From NCBI GenBank assembly GCA_905233425.1, contig CAJOEC010000022.1:1-46733 (forward strand): a DNA stretch of 46,733 bases, read 5' to 3'. A program made the translations under genes and the position numbers. The DNA comes from an uncultured Prevotella sp. (GTDB lineage: Bacteria > Bacteroidota > Bacteroidia > Bacteroidales > Bacteroidaceae). Within the stretch, counting starts at the first letter, position 1. Every line of letters begins with the position of its first letter. Below are positions 8,195 to 15,465 of this stretch, piece after piece. Below the pieces are notes generated by a model. It did no database searches. It was given only the letters and a program-made list of their open reading frames with translations, and was not told the DNA's origin.

Positions 8195-8256
8195 CGACTT
8201 TTAATTTATATAATCTTGCATACTATCTTTATTTTCAACTTACCTCTTCCTTCTTC

Positions 8257-8331
8257 CATCTGCCAGAATCGCATCCGGATATTGCTTCAATATCGTTTCT
8301 GGTTTTTACGCTTTGATTCTATGATAATCAT
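8257..8331 (-). pseudogene. Start fragment of the DUF6939-like gene (direct repeat copy 2)
   Basis: 75 bp matching 6262-6337, beginning with the same ATGATTATCATAG start and ending abruptly. A one-base deletion in the codons after ESKRK shifts the frame, so it cannot make the protein. Its ATG overlaps the kinase stop as ATGA, which preserves the ancestral gene junction. Confidence 0.85.
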
Positions 8332-10703
8332 TTAACGTTGCTTTTTAATTGTTCCAACATTTTTTTTGCCTCCACATTTCCTTGTTCCGCTGCTTGCTCT
8401 AACCACGATTGCGCTATAGAATGATTCGCTGCCACCCCTAAACCCTTTACATAGCATTCGCCAAGTCTGTATTGCGCTTTTGCATAACCCTGCTCCGCAG
8501 CTTTTCTGTACCACTCTACTGCCTTTTCATAACTCTGGATAACGCCCTTGCCTTGATAATAGCAAATACCCAAATTGCACTGAGCCATTGCATGTCCTTG
8601 CTCCGCAGCTTTCTTGAACCATTCTACCGCTGTCTCATAACTCTGAATAACTCCCTGACCTTGATCATAGCAAAATCCCAAATTGAACTGTGCACGTGCA
8701 TTACCTTGATCCGCAGCTTTTCTGTACCACTCTATTGCCTTTTCATAACTCTGGATAATGCCCTGACCTTGTTTATAGCAAAATCCCAAGCAGAACTGTG
8801 CGCCAGCATTTCCCTGCTCAGCAGCTTTTCTGTACCACTCTACTGCTTTCTCATAATTCTGGATAACGCCCTGACCATGATAATAGCAAAATCCCAAATT
8901 GAGCTGTGCACGTGCATTACCTTGATCCGCAGCTTTTCTGTACCACTCTACTGCTTTCTCATAACTCTGGATAACGCCCTTACCGTGACCATAGCAAATT
9001 CCCAAATTGAGCTGTGCGCCTGCATCACCTTGCTCCGCAGCTTTTCTGTACCACTCTACTGCTTCCTCAAAGCTCTGGACAACGCCCTGACCTTGATCAT
9101 AGCAAAATCCCAAATTGAGCTGTGCGACTGCATGACCTTGCTCCGCAGCTTTTCTGTACCACTCTACTGCTTCCTCAAAGCTCTGGACAACGCCCTGACC
9201 TTGATCATAGCATAATCCCAAATTGAACTGTGCACGTGCATTACCTTGATCCGCAGCTTTTCTGTACCACTCTACTGCTTTCTCATAATTCTGGATAACG
9301 CCCTGACCATGATAATAGCAAAATCCCAAATTGAACTGTGCGCCTGCATTTCCCTGCTCTGCTGCTTTTCTGTACCACTCTACTGCTTCCTCAAAGCTCT
9401 GGACAACGCCCTGACCTTGATCATAGCATAATCCCAAATTGCGTTGTGCGTCTGCATCACCTTGATCTGCAGCTTTTCTGTACCATTTAACAGCTTCTTC
9501 ATAGTTTTGAACCACTTCCCTTCCTTTCATATAATGTACGCCCAAAACGAATTGTGCTCTCGCTATGCCTCGCTTTGCACATATTTGTAAAATCTCAACA
9601 CCCTTATTTATGTCCTTGTCACATCCATACCCGTTTCTCAAACAGCAGGAAAGACATACTTGGGCTTCAACAAAATTTTCTGACGATAATTGTTTAAAAA
9701 TATTATACGCTTCTCTTAGCTCATCTTTAGATGCTTTTCCAGAATCACATATATTTTGAGTACGATAGAAAAGATAATCTTTATATATATAACTGTAAAC
9801 AGAATCCAGCAATGGGCTTGTTTCCAACTTTGGTAGCTTACCTTCACTAATTGTCATCAGGAATAATGAATACAGACGAGCAAATTCTACGTCTGAAATC
9901 AATGACAATAATTTTTGATTGGTAGTGCTATTCGAAAGATCTCTCAAATCGTTCTCGTGGAGAATGGCGAAATCATTGTTTCCAAGCTCTTCAAATAGCT
10001 TTTTCTTGAGTTGTATAGCTCTTATCGTCATCATGATAAGGACAAGAGGGAAATCATCAATATGCTCATTGAAATCTTCTTCTGTTCTTGATGGCAGGCG
10101 ATAATCTGGGCTTCCTAACTCACGCGATCTTTGCCCTTCCATTGCAGGCACATACATGCCATCATAGTCCACAAGGACGAGGCTTCCATCTTCGCGAACC
10201 ATGATATTGTCAGGCTTTAAATCACCATGAGCAAACGGTTGACTAATCAACCATTTTGTAAGTTTGCTAAACTGATATGCAGTAAGTGCAAGTTTGTATT
10301 TGTTATTAATATTTTGGCAGATGTACTTATCGAGAGTCACTCCTTCCACCCAATCCATCAGCAATACTGGAAACTCCGTTTCATCACTTACATTCGTGTC
10401 AACAAACAACTCCTTTTCCAAATACCTAATCGGTGTAAGATATGTACTGCTGACATTCTCAAGTTCTTCTGCAATCAGATGATAAGCTTCTGCGCGCCCC
10501 TCTTGCTCTCGCAAGAAACACTTCACTGCATACATTTTTCCTGTTTGCTCATCCTTCATCTTAAACACCACAGCAAAGTTGCCGCTTGTCATCAAGGGAT
10601 TCCCATCTTCATCCAAAACAGGATGAAGATGCTTTAACTGCTCAAAGTTATCTTCAGCAGACTTGATAGCTTCTACATATTCTGATAATATCGGATAATT
10701 CAT
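8328..10703 (-). CDS. Ser/Thr protein kinase with 12 C-terminal Sel1 repeats
   Basis: 791 aa. Residues about 35-260 are a kinase domain: glycine loop TSGNFAVVFKM, ATP-binding K61 in YAVKCF, hinge LLMDWVEG, catalytic loop H159-G-D161-L-K-P-D-N166 (HGD instead of the common HRD) and the Mg-binding motif VDYDG (D181) in place of DFG. After a helical linker come 12 Sel1 repeats of 36 residues (AQxNLGxCYxxGxGV...AVEWYRKAAEQGN), about residues 346-777. Sel1 arrays bind protein partners or peptides. There is no signal peptide or membrane segment. The first 230 residues are nearly identical to the kinase at 12133-13875. The combination with PP2C and VWA genes downstream fits the triad in which the kinase and phosphatase control the VWA partner. 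Confidence 0.92.
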   Translation of the reverse strand: MNYPILSEYVEAIKSAEDNFEQLKHLHPVLDEDGNPLMTSGNFAVVFKMKDEQTGKMYAVKCFLREQEGRAEAYHLIAEELENVSSTYLTPIRYLEKELFVDTNVSDETEFPVLLMDWVEGVTLDKYICQNINNKYKLALTAYQFSKLTKWLISQPFAHGDLKPDNIMVREDGSLVLVDYDGMYVPAMEGQRSRELGSPDYRLPSRTEEDFNEHIDDFPLVLIMMTIRAIQLKKKLFEELGNNDFAILHENDLRDLSNSTTNQKLLSLISDVEFARLYSLFLMTISEGKLPKLETSPLLDSVYSYIYKDYLFYRTQNICDSGKASKDELREAYNIFKQLSSENFVEAQVCLSCCLRNGYGCDKDINKGVEILQICAKRGIARAQFVLGVHYMKGREVVQNYEEAVKWYRKAADQGDADAQRNLGLCYDQGQGVVQSFEEAVEWYRKAAEQGNAGAQFNLGFCYYHGQGVIQNYEKAVEWYRKAADQGNARAQFNLGLCYDQGQGVVQSFEEAVEWYRKAAEQGHAVAQLNLGFCYDQGQGVVQSFEEAVEWYRKAAEQGDAGAQLNLGICYGHGKGVIQSYEKAVEWYRKAADQGNARAQLNLGFCYYHGQGVIQNYEKAVEWYRKAAEQGNAGAQFCLGFCYKQGQGIIQSYEKAIEWYRKAADQGNARAQFNLGFCYDQGQGVIQSYETAVEWFKKAAEQGHAMAQCNLGICYYQGKGVIQSYEKAVEWYRKAAEQGYAKAQYRLGECYVKGLGVAANHSIAQSWLEQAAEQGNVEAKKMLEQLKSNVK
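8373..9668 (-). repeat. Twelve tandem 108-bp units encoding the Sel1 repeats
   Basis: The units are nearly identical at DNA level in the middle of the array, which points to recent expansion by unequal exchange. The first two and the last units are the most diverged. Each unit is a multiple of three, so gain or loss keeps the frame. Confidence 0.9.
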
Positions 10704-10722
10704 ATTCTGTTAATTAATTTTC

Positions 10723-10730
10723 CAAATGTA
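10723..10730 (-). promoter_or_regulatory. Possible -7 box (TACATTTG) before the kinase gene
   Basis: Minus-strand TACATTTG matches TAnnTTTG about 20 nt upstream of the kinase ATG. No clear TTG is found at -33, so it is a weak call. Confidence 0.35.
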
Positions 10731-10776
10731 TGCAAAACACAGAAAATGTTAAATAGAAGTATCTCTTAATAAATGT

Positions 10777-11766
10777 TCAATCTGGATAATCTACGAAATT
10801 AAAGGTCTTAATGTTTCTCTCTGAAATCATTTTTTCTACGGATTGAATAGGATAGGCCATACCATAGCCAACATTGTCATCAGAAAGGCCTTCTCCTGCA
10901 GGTAGACCTGTTGCCACTCCTACCACAAGTCCTTCCTTATTTATAACAGGACCACCGCTATTACCTCCTCGAATTTTTGCAGTTACTAATAATAGTTTAG
11001 GGAGCCCTTGGGGGAAGTATATCTCACCTTCTGCTGCAATTGACCCTAACGTGGGGGTCATACGCAATTCTGCCATTGCTGATATTGTCGCTTTTTCTCC
11101 TGTACAGAAATTGAGGAAAAAAGGAACTTTAGGGTAGCCCATTACTAAAACATCATCTAAAACATGTGGTTCGGCTATTGTAAATCGAGGCTGTTCCTCG
11201 GTTTTAATATATGCCAAATCTATATCATCATTTTTGCTGACATAAACATTACTTCTATTTAACAATTCCGCTTTGTATCCTTTAATAGCAATATTGTTGC
11301 CATCAGTTAGGCAATGCTTGGCCGTTACAATTCCTTCAAACATTTTGAAACACGTACCAATTGACTCGCCTCTTTCCGAGTACGAGATAATTGGAAGCAC
11401 GTAGGGTAAATTATGCCAATAAATATATTCGAAGCCATATACAATAGAATTGTATAATGAATAGTAAAAGTCTGGAGAGAGGTTTCTATATTTTTGGCTT
11501 GGAGGGACAGTACAATAATTATCAAATAGGCTCATGGGACCATTTTTCTTAATGCATGTCATTCTTCGACATTCGCATAACCTGTCACAGACTTTGGCTA
11601 CAATATCGGGCTGTATCGGATTTTCTCCTTCTGGAACTTTATATGTTCCTATAAACTTCTTAATGCATTTTGAGTTCAGATCCTCCCCGTTGTTCAGTGA
11701 AAAGTAATCCACAATAGCCAATACTAAATCTGGATATTTTATGTCGTAATCTAAAAAATCTTTCAT
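10777..11766 (-). CDS. Trypsin-like serine protease with a 120-aa N-terminal domain
   Basis: 329 aa. The C-terminal 200 residues are a chymotrypsin-fold protease with the full triad: H151 in GIVTAKHCLTDG, D183 in DIDLAYIK and S270 in IRGGNSGGPVI, followed by GLVVGVATGLPAG. The N-terminal 120 residues include a Cys-rich stretch (CDRLCECRRMTCIKK) and several helices. They resemble no domain I can name and may be an adaptor, as is common for effector proteases in conflict systems. There is no signal peptide, so it acts in the cytoplasm. It lies between the two kinase genes in the same direction, 73 nt before the second kinase start. Possible targets are the Sel1 kinases or the DarT-VWA protein; this is inference. 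Confidence 0.85.
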   Translation of the reverse strand: MKDFLDYDIKYPDLVLAIVDYFSLNNGEDLNSKCIKKFIGTYKVPEGENPIQPDIVAKVCDRLCECRRMTCIKKNGPMSLFDNYCTVPPSQKYRNLSPDFYYSLYNSIVYGFEYIYWHNLPYVLPIISYSERGESIGTCFKMFEGIVTAKHCLTDGNNIAIKGYKAELLNRSNVYVSKNDDIDLAYIKTEEQPRFTIAEPHVLDDVLVMGYPKVPFFLNFCTGEKATISAMAELRMTPTLGSIAAEGEIYFPQGLPKLLLVTAKIRGGNSGGPVINKEGLVVGVATGLPAGEGLSDDNVGYGMAYPIQSVEKMISERNIKTFNFVDYPD

Positions 11767-12132
11767 TTTTGTTTTGTATTATCGAATTTGTTGTTTCTAA
11801 ATGATTGTTGATGCTATTCATATATGGTTAGAAATGAGGCATACAGATAGATTCTCTATTTATGCGTCCACTTAATGTGGACTCATGTTAGTATGTTTGA
11901 TAACCTTAAATCTAAGAAGCTAATATCCTCGTTCTGATTTGCAGGAGCAAGTTCACCAACCTCATTAAAAATCCAAGGTTGCTCTTTCTGCTGATATTGT
12001 TTCTCTATATCTATAATCTCTTGCACAGTCATATCGTCTAATTATACTTTTACGGTGTTATTTACTATCCTGTTATAACTATTTTATTATGACAAGTTAG
12101 GATCTTTTGGATTATGAACCAGTTAATTTATA
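11767..12132 (-). other. Spacer between kinase and protease genes, with a 49-codon ORF
   Basis: 366 bp of AT-rich sequence. Apart from the small ORF at 11883-12032 I see no promoter with both boxes and no strong hairpin. Confidence 0.5.
11883..12032 (-). CDS. Small ORF, 49 aa, unknown
   Basis: Starts ATG at 12032, stops TGA at 11883 and would encode a peptide beginning MTVQEIIDIEKQYQQKEQPW and ending DLRLSNILT. It is acidic and probably helical at the start. The codon pattern looks like a real protein, but I do not recognise it and there is no clear ribosome site. It may be a small linker or regulator between kinase and protease, or the remnant of a larger gene. Confidence 0.4.
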   Translation of the reverse strand: MTVQEIIDIEKQYQQKEQPWIFNEVGELAPANQNEDISFLDLRLSNILT

Positions 12133-13875
12133 TTAGTCTATTCGAAACCCGTTTTCAGCTAAACGTTCTTTGTAAAAATTGTATCTCCTGTGAGACCTTG
12201 ACATGTTTTCTACACTTTTTTGAAAACCTTCGTCTTCTAATTTGGTTCGCCAAGTTTTTAACAACAAAAGACAATAATTGTAATTTGATATTTCATAAAA
12301 ATAATTAACTATATCACAGAAGTTATCCTTGTCTGCCTTGTCAAAATAATATTGAGACAACTCCTGATTCTTTTCTGTTCCTAATCCAATTTCGCAGCAA
12401 ACAGCCAGATAAGGATATGCAGAGCTCTCATTCATATCAATAGCCTTACGAAACCAATAAATAGCTCTTGGATAATCACTGTCTATTTCTTTTCCTTCGA
12501 AATACTTTTTCCCAATTAAGTATGCACTTTTTCCGTCCTTGATCTTCCCATACCATAATTGGGCTTGATAAATGTCTATATTAGTTCCCAACCCATTCGC
12601 ATAACTGAAAGCCAACATCATGATTGCATTTTCATCTCCATATTCTGCAGAGATTTTAAATAAGTCGAATGCTTTATTGTACCTCTTTACATTATATAGC
12701 TTCTCCGCATTTCGTCTGATGTGACTAACAGCTCTTTCATCACCATTGTTTGCTGCTAATTTATACCAATAAAGTGCTTCTTTTTCATTCCCTTTTTCCC
12801 ATGCCAAACAGCCCGTACAACATTGAGCATCTACACTTCCCCCTTTAGCCAAGTCTTTAAAAATATGAAAAGCTTTATCTTTGTCTTTTTCAACCGAGAT
12901 GTCTTCATAATGCAAAAAAGAAGCCCATTCCGGACCACGACAATAAGCTTTTGCAATTTTGTATAAATTATTCTCCATCACTTGTAAAGACTCTATGTTT
13001 TGCTTTGTCAGTTTCAATCCACTATGCGATAGAAGAAACATACTATAAATAATGTTCAATTCTTTATTCTTTGAAGGAAATATTACTTTAAAAAGTTCAC
13101 ATTGGCTAAATTCTCTATAGTCTTTCTCAGAAAAGAGCAGACGGTCAGATGCGCCATATTGTTCCAGAAGTTCAGGATTAAGCGATATAGCTTTGAGGGA
13201 TAGAAGAATTGAAATTAACGAGAAATCATCAATGTGCTCATCGAAATCTGTCTCATTCCTATTCGGATGCCTGAAATCGGGACTACCCAACTCTCGCGCT
13301 TTCTGTCCCTTCATGGCTGGGACGTACATACCATCATAATCCACCAAGACTAGGGTTCCATCATCCCTAACAAGGATATTATCAGGCTTCAAGTCACCAT
13401 GAGCAAAGGGCTGTGGCATCAGCCACATCGCCAGTCGGCTAAACTGATAAGCCAGCATAGAGAGTGTATACTCATCATAAATATTCTCTCGAATATAATT
13501 GTCAAGCGTCACACCATCCACCCAATCCATCAGTAACACAGGAAACTCTGTTTCGTCAGAAGCGTTGGTGTCAACAAACAACTCCTTATCCAAATATTTG
13601 ATAGGTGTGAGGAATGTGCTACTGACATACTCCAGTTCTTCCGCAATAAGATGATAAGCCTCTGCCCGTCCTTCTTGCTCTCGCAAGAAGCACTTCACTG
13701 CATACATTTTCCCAGTTTGCTCATCCTCCATCTTGAACACCACAGCAAAGCCGCCACTTGTCATCACAGGCTTACCATCCTCACCCAACACAGGACGAAG
13801 ATTGTTCAGCTGGTCAAAGTTGTCTTCAGCAGCCTTGATAGCTTCAACGTATTCAGATATCAGCGGATAGTTCAT
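12133..13875 (-). CDS. Ser/Thr protein kinase with diverged Sel1-like repeats
   Basis: 580 aa. The kinase domain has the same layout as its paralogue at 8328-10703: loop TSGGFAVVFKM, K61, HGDLKPDNILV (D161, N166) and VDYDGMYVPA. The two proteins are almost the same over about 230 residues and then diverge completely. The C-terminal 270 residues contain about four to five weak Sel1-type repeats (for example AQCCTGCLAWEKGNEKEALYWYKLAANNGDE and AIYWFRKAIDMNE). The gene is the first full gene of the minus-strand block and has a -7 box TAATTTTG just upstream. The common kinase part with different sensor parts suggests two inputs feeding one VWA/PP2C output. Confidence 0.9.
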   Translation of the reverse strand: MNYPLISEYVEAIKAAEDNFDQLNNLRPVLGEDGKPVMTSGGFAVVFKMEDEQTGKMYAVKCFLREQEGRAEAYHLIAEELEYVSSTFLTPIKYLDKELFVDTNASDETEFPVLLMDWVDGVTLDNYIRENIYDEYTLSMLAYQFSRLAMWLMPQPFAHGDLKPDNILVRDDGTLVLVDYDGMYVPAMKGQKARELGSPDFRHPNRNETDFDEHIDDFSLISILLSLKAISLNPELLEQYGASDRLLFSEKDYREFSQCELFKVIFPSKNKELNIIYSMFLLSHSGLKLTKQNIESLQVMENNLYKIAKAYCRGPEWASFLHYEDISVEKDKDKAFHIFKDLAKGGSVDAQCCTGCLAWEKGNEKEALYWYKLAANNGDERAVSHIRRNAEKLYNVKRYNKAFDLFKISAEYGDENAIMMLAFSYANGLGTNIDIYQAQLWYGKIKDGKSAYLIGKKYFEGKEIDSDYPRAIYWFRKAIDMNESSAYPYLAVCCEIGLGTEKNQELSQYYFDKADKDNFCDIVNYFYEISNYNYCLLLLKTWRTKLEDEGFQKSVENMSRSHRRYNFYKERLAENGFRID

Positions 13876-13896
13876 AATCTGTCAGCGTTTATTCCG

Positions 13897-13904
13897 CAAA
13901 ATTA
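13897..13904 (-). promoter_or_regulatory. -7 box (TAATTTTG) before the first kinase gene
   Basis: Minus-strand TAATTTTG fits TAnnTTTG, 22 nt before the kinase ATG and inside the end of the WYL remnant. The -33 TTG is not clear. Confidence 0.45.
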
Positions 13905-13950
13905 CTACTTTTTCCTAAATAAGGATAATTTTTTTTCATAAAAATGTATT

Positions 13951-13964
13951 CACAAGGCTTGTGG
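13951..13964. repeat. Palindrome CACAAGGCTTGTGG, second copy
   Basis: Lies exactly where the WYL gene loses its family similarity. It matches the palindrome at 2276-2292, so the pair brackets the kinase-to-DUF1810 block. Confidence 0.5.
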
Positions 13965-14131
13965 CGCCTAAAATTTGGGATACATCGCTGCGTCACCTCT
14001 GGGAAGCCATCATCATAAAGCATGGTGTTTACTTGCTCTGTCAGGTCGTGGATGTCATAGTAATGGTGGTGGTCAGAGAGCAGTCTGTCCAAATACTTGT
14101 AGCGTATGAGTGCGTTCTTATTTGTAGGCAT

Positions 14132-14440
14132 TTATTTGAAATTTTCTGCAAAAGTACAACTAATATACGAAATCATTGTTCGCTGGTCTGCATTTTCTTT
14201 CGTATCTCCATATCGCTTTTAGTTATTCTTTCCCAACATTGGGCGTTCCGTGTGCAAATATAATCATAAAAAACGAGGATAGGATGATTCGTGAACATAA
14301 ATTAAGAAAAAGGTTTGTCTTTTCTCTTGATATGGCAAGCTCGGCAGACATTAGAGTATTGTTTCCCTAAAGTGTTATTTAGGGAATTTTTCAGAATGAG
14401 CCTATGTAGAGATGATGAGGAAATAGTATCAATGGGATCA
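14132..14440. other. Spacer upstream of the WYL remnant
   Basis: 309 bp, AT-rich. It holds a minus-strand -7-like box TACTTTTG at 14149-14156, about 18 nt before the WYL remnant start, and a hairpin at 14363-14386. No ORF that I would trust. Confidence 0.5.
14363..14391 (+). terminator. Hairpin with T-tail (TTCCCTAAA...TTTAGGGAA)
   Basis: A perfect 9-bp stem with a 6-nt loop is followed by TTTTT on the plus strand. It lies about 50 bp beyond the stop of the minus-strand DUF6078 gene, so it may also slow that transcript, although the T-tail faces the other way. Confidence 0.5.
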
Positions 14441-14890
14441 TTACCACTCCCAGTCTTCCTGCTCACCGTCGTAGACGATGGGGCCGGTCCAGCCGTTCTT
14501 GCGGCAGGCGTTGGCGACTTGCCGCTGCTGCTCGGGGGTGATGGGACGGTCGCCGCGACGCATCTCGAAATACTGCTTGCGCCCCCAGCAGTCGATGAGA
14601 TGCTGGCGGATGGAGCGCTCCATGTAGGTGGGCATCTCATGGTAGAGTTTCGTCAAGCCGAGCTTCATGAGGACACGCTGGTCTGAGCGGTACATCACGC
14701 ATTGCTCGCTGCCAACACGTGAAGAGTGCGGATTGATAGCCTTGCAGACCAGCTGCTTAGGGTCGGCATACTGCCCCGCTTGCCAGCGCAGACAATGGTC
14801 GTGGAGCGGGCACTTGTCGATGAAACATACCAAGTAATGTTGCGATGCCTTCTCTCGGAGGGCATTTTCTTTTTCAATGTTTGTCATCAT
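14441..14890 (-). CDS. DUF6078-like protein
   Basis: 149 aa, soluble. A Cys cluster (CFIDKCPLHDHCLRW) opens the protein, with further Cys at KQLVCKAIN and SEQCVMY, then a long basic helix LTKLYHEMPTYMERSIRQHLIDCWGRKQYFEMRRGDRPITPEQQRQV and an acidic Trp-rich tail (EQEDWEW). This matches my memory of DUF6078 proteins, which are restricted to Bacteroidales and often stand near VirE/VapE genes, as here. The four-plus Cys suggest metal binding. Two Met codons open the frame (MMTNIEK); either may be used. Function unknown. Confidence 0.6.
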   Translation of the reverse strand: MMTNIEKENALREKASQHYLVCFIDKCPLHDHCLRWQAGQYADPKQLVCKAINPHSSRVGSEQCVMYRSDQRVLMKLGLTKLYHEMPTYMERSIRQHLIDCWGRKQYFEMRRGDRPITPEQQRQVANACRKNGWTGPIVYDGEQEDWEW

Positions 14891-15147
14891 GGGTGCAAAG
14901 GTACGAAGAAAATGTTATACTTGCAAATAATTCCACAATATATTTTGCAAAATGTATATCAAGCCATCATATTTATAGTTATATCATTGGTTTACAAAAT
15001 GTTATACTATGACGGCTTGCTATTTGAGCCATCATATAGCCATCATACAGCCTTCATTTTTGTTGGATAAGTAGTCAAAAGATGTGGATAATGGTAAGGC
15101 AACTTTCTGGTTTAAACGGAGTTCTATAACAACAATAGTACTGGTGG

Positions 15148-15220
15148 CTGACAGTTTCCACGGTGGAAACTGTCAGTTTCTCCTGTGGAAACAGTTTGTT
15201 TCCTCCGTTGAAACTATGGG
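15148..15220. repeat. Perfect 14-bp palindrome and GTTTCC/GGAAAC cluster
   Basis: 15148-15176 is a 29-bp perfect inverted repeat (CTGACAGTTTCCAC, one base, GTGGAAACTGTCAG). It is followed within 45 bp by three more GGAAAC/GTTTCC/GAAAC units in both orientations. The spacing of about 15-20 bp suggests repeated protein-binding sites upstream of the VapE promoter. Confidence 0.7.
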
Positions 15221-15407
15221 GAACTGACGTTCTGATGATGGGAGAGAACGGCTATGATTGTAGGAAAAGGGTTGGTGGGCTGGCATTATGACGGCTATAT
15301 GATGGCTTTTGAGACAAGCACTCATAGGATAATAAATTGATATTATGTAAGTTAATACTAAAGATGATGGCTGATGGCAATTTTTAAGATTTTTAATGAA
15401 GAAAGAT

Positions 15408-15438
15408 TTGGCCAGCTCACATTTTTTTATTACCTTTG
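15408..15438 (+). promoter_or_regulatory. Promoter of the VapE gene
   Basis: TTG at 15408-15410, 20-nt spacer, TACCTTTG at 15431-15438: a full match to the Bacteroidetes sigma-ABfr consensus, 28 nt before the ATG. Confidence 0.8.
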
Positions 15439-15465
15439 CAGACGAACAGATAAAACTATACGAGA

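Larger units (their letters stand above)
13889..14131 (-). pseudogene. Truncated WYL-type transcriptional regulator (N-terminal part only)
   Basis: 80 aa. The first 48 residues (MPTNKNALIRYKYLDRLLSD... and EVTQRCI) match the start of Bacteroidetes WYL-domain regulators, whose N-terminal winged helix begins MPTNKNA-x-x-RYK-x-LD. After RCI the sequence changes to an unrelated stretch and stops, so the WYL ligand-binding domain is gone. The break is next to the palindrome at 13951-13964. WYL proteins often control defence operons, and this remnant sits at the head of the kinase/protease/DarT block. It may still make a short DNA-binding peptide. Confidence 0.65.
14891..15465. other. Large intergenic region upstream of the VapE gene
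   Basis: 575 bp between divergent genes. It contains several near-copies of GCCATCATA (around 14960-15060 and 15290-15310), the palindrome and GTTTCC/GGAAAC cluster at 15148-15220, and the VapE promoter at 15408-15438. No convincing ORF. Repeats like these beside a primase-helicase gene resemble a replication or control region. Confidence 0.5.

Noticed and set aside
8472..9431. Plus-strand ORFs with Leu/Ile/Ser-rich repeats (LLRSFSVPLYC) opposite the Sel1 array
   Set aside because: They are the reverse frame of the 108-bp Sel1 units; the minus-strand protein has clear domain structure.
8373..9668. CRISPR array
   Set aside because: The regular repeats are 108-bp coding units without unique spacers; they are Sel1 repeats.
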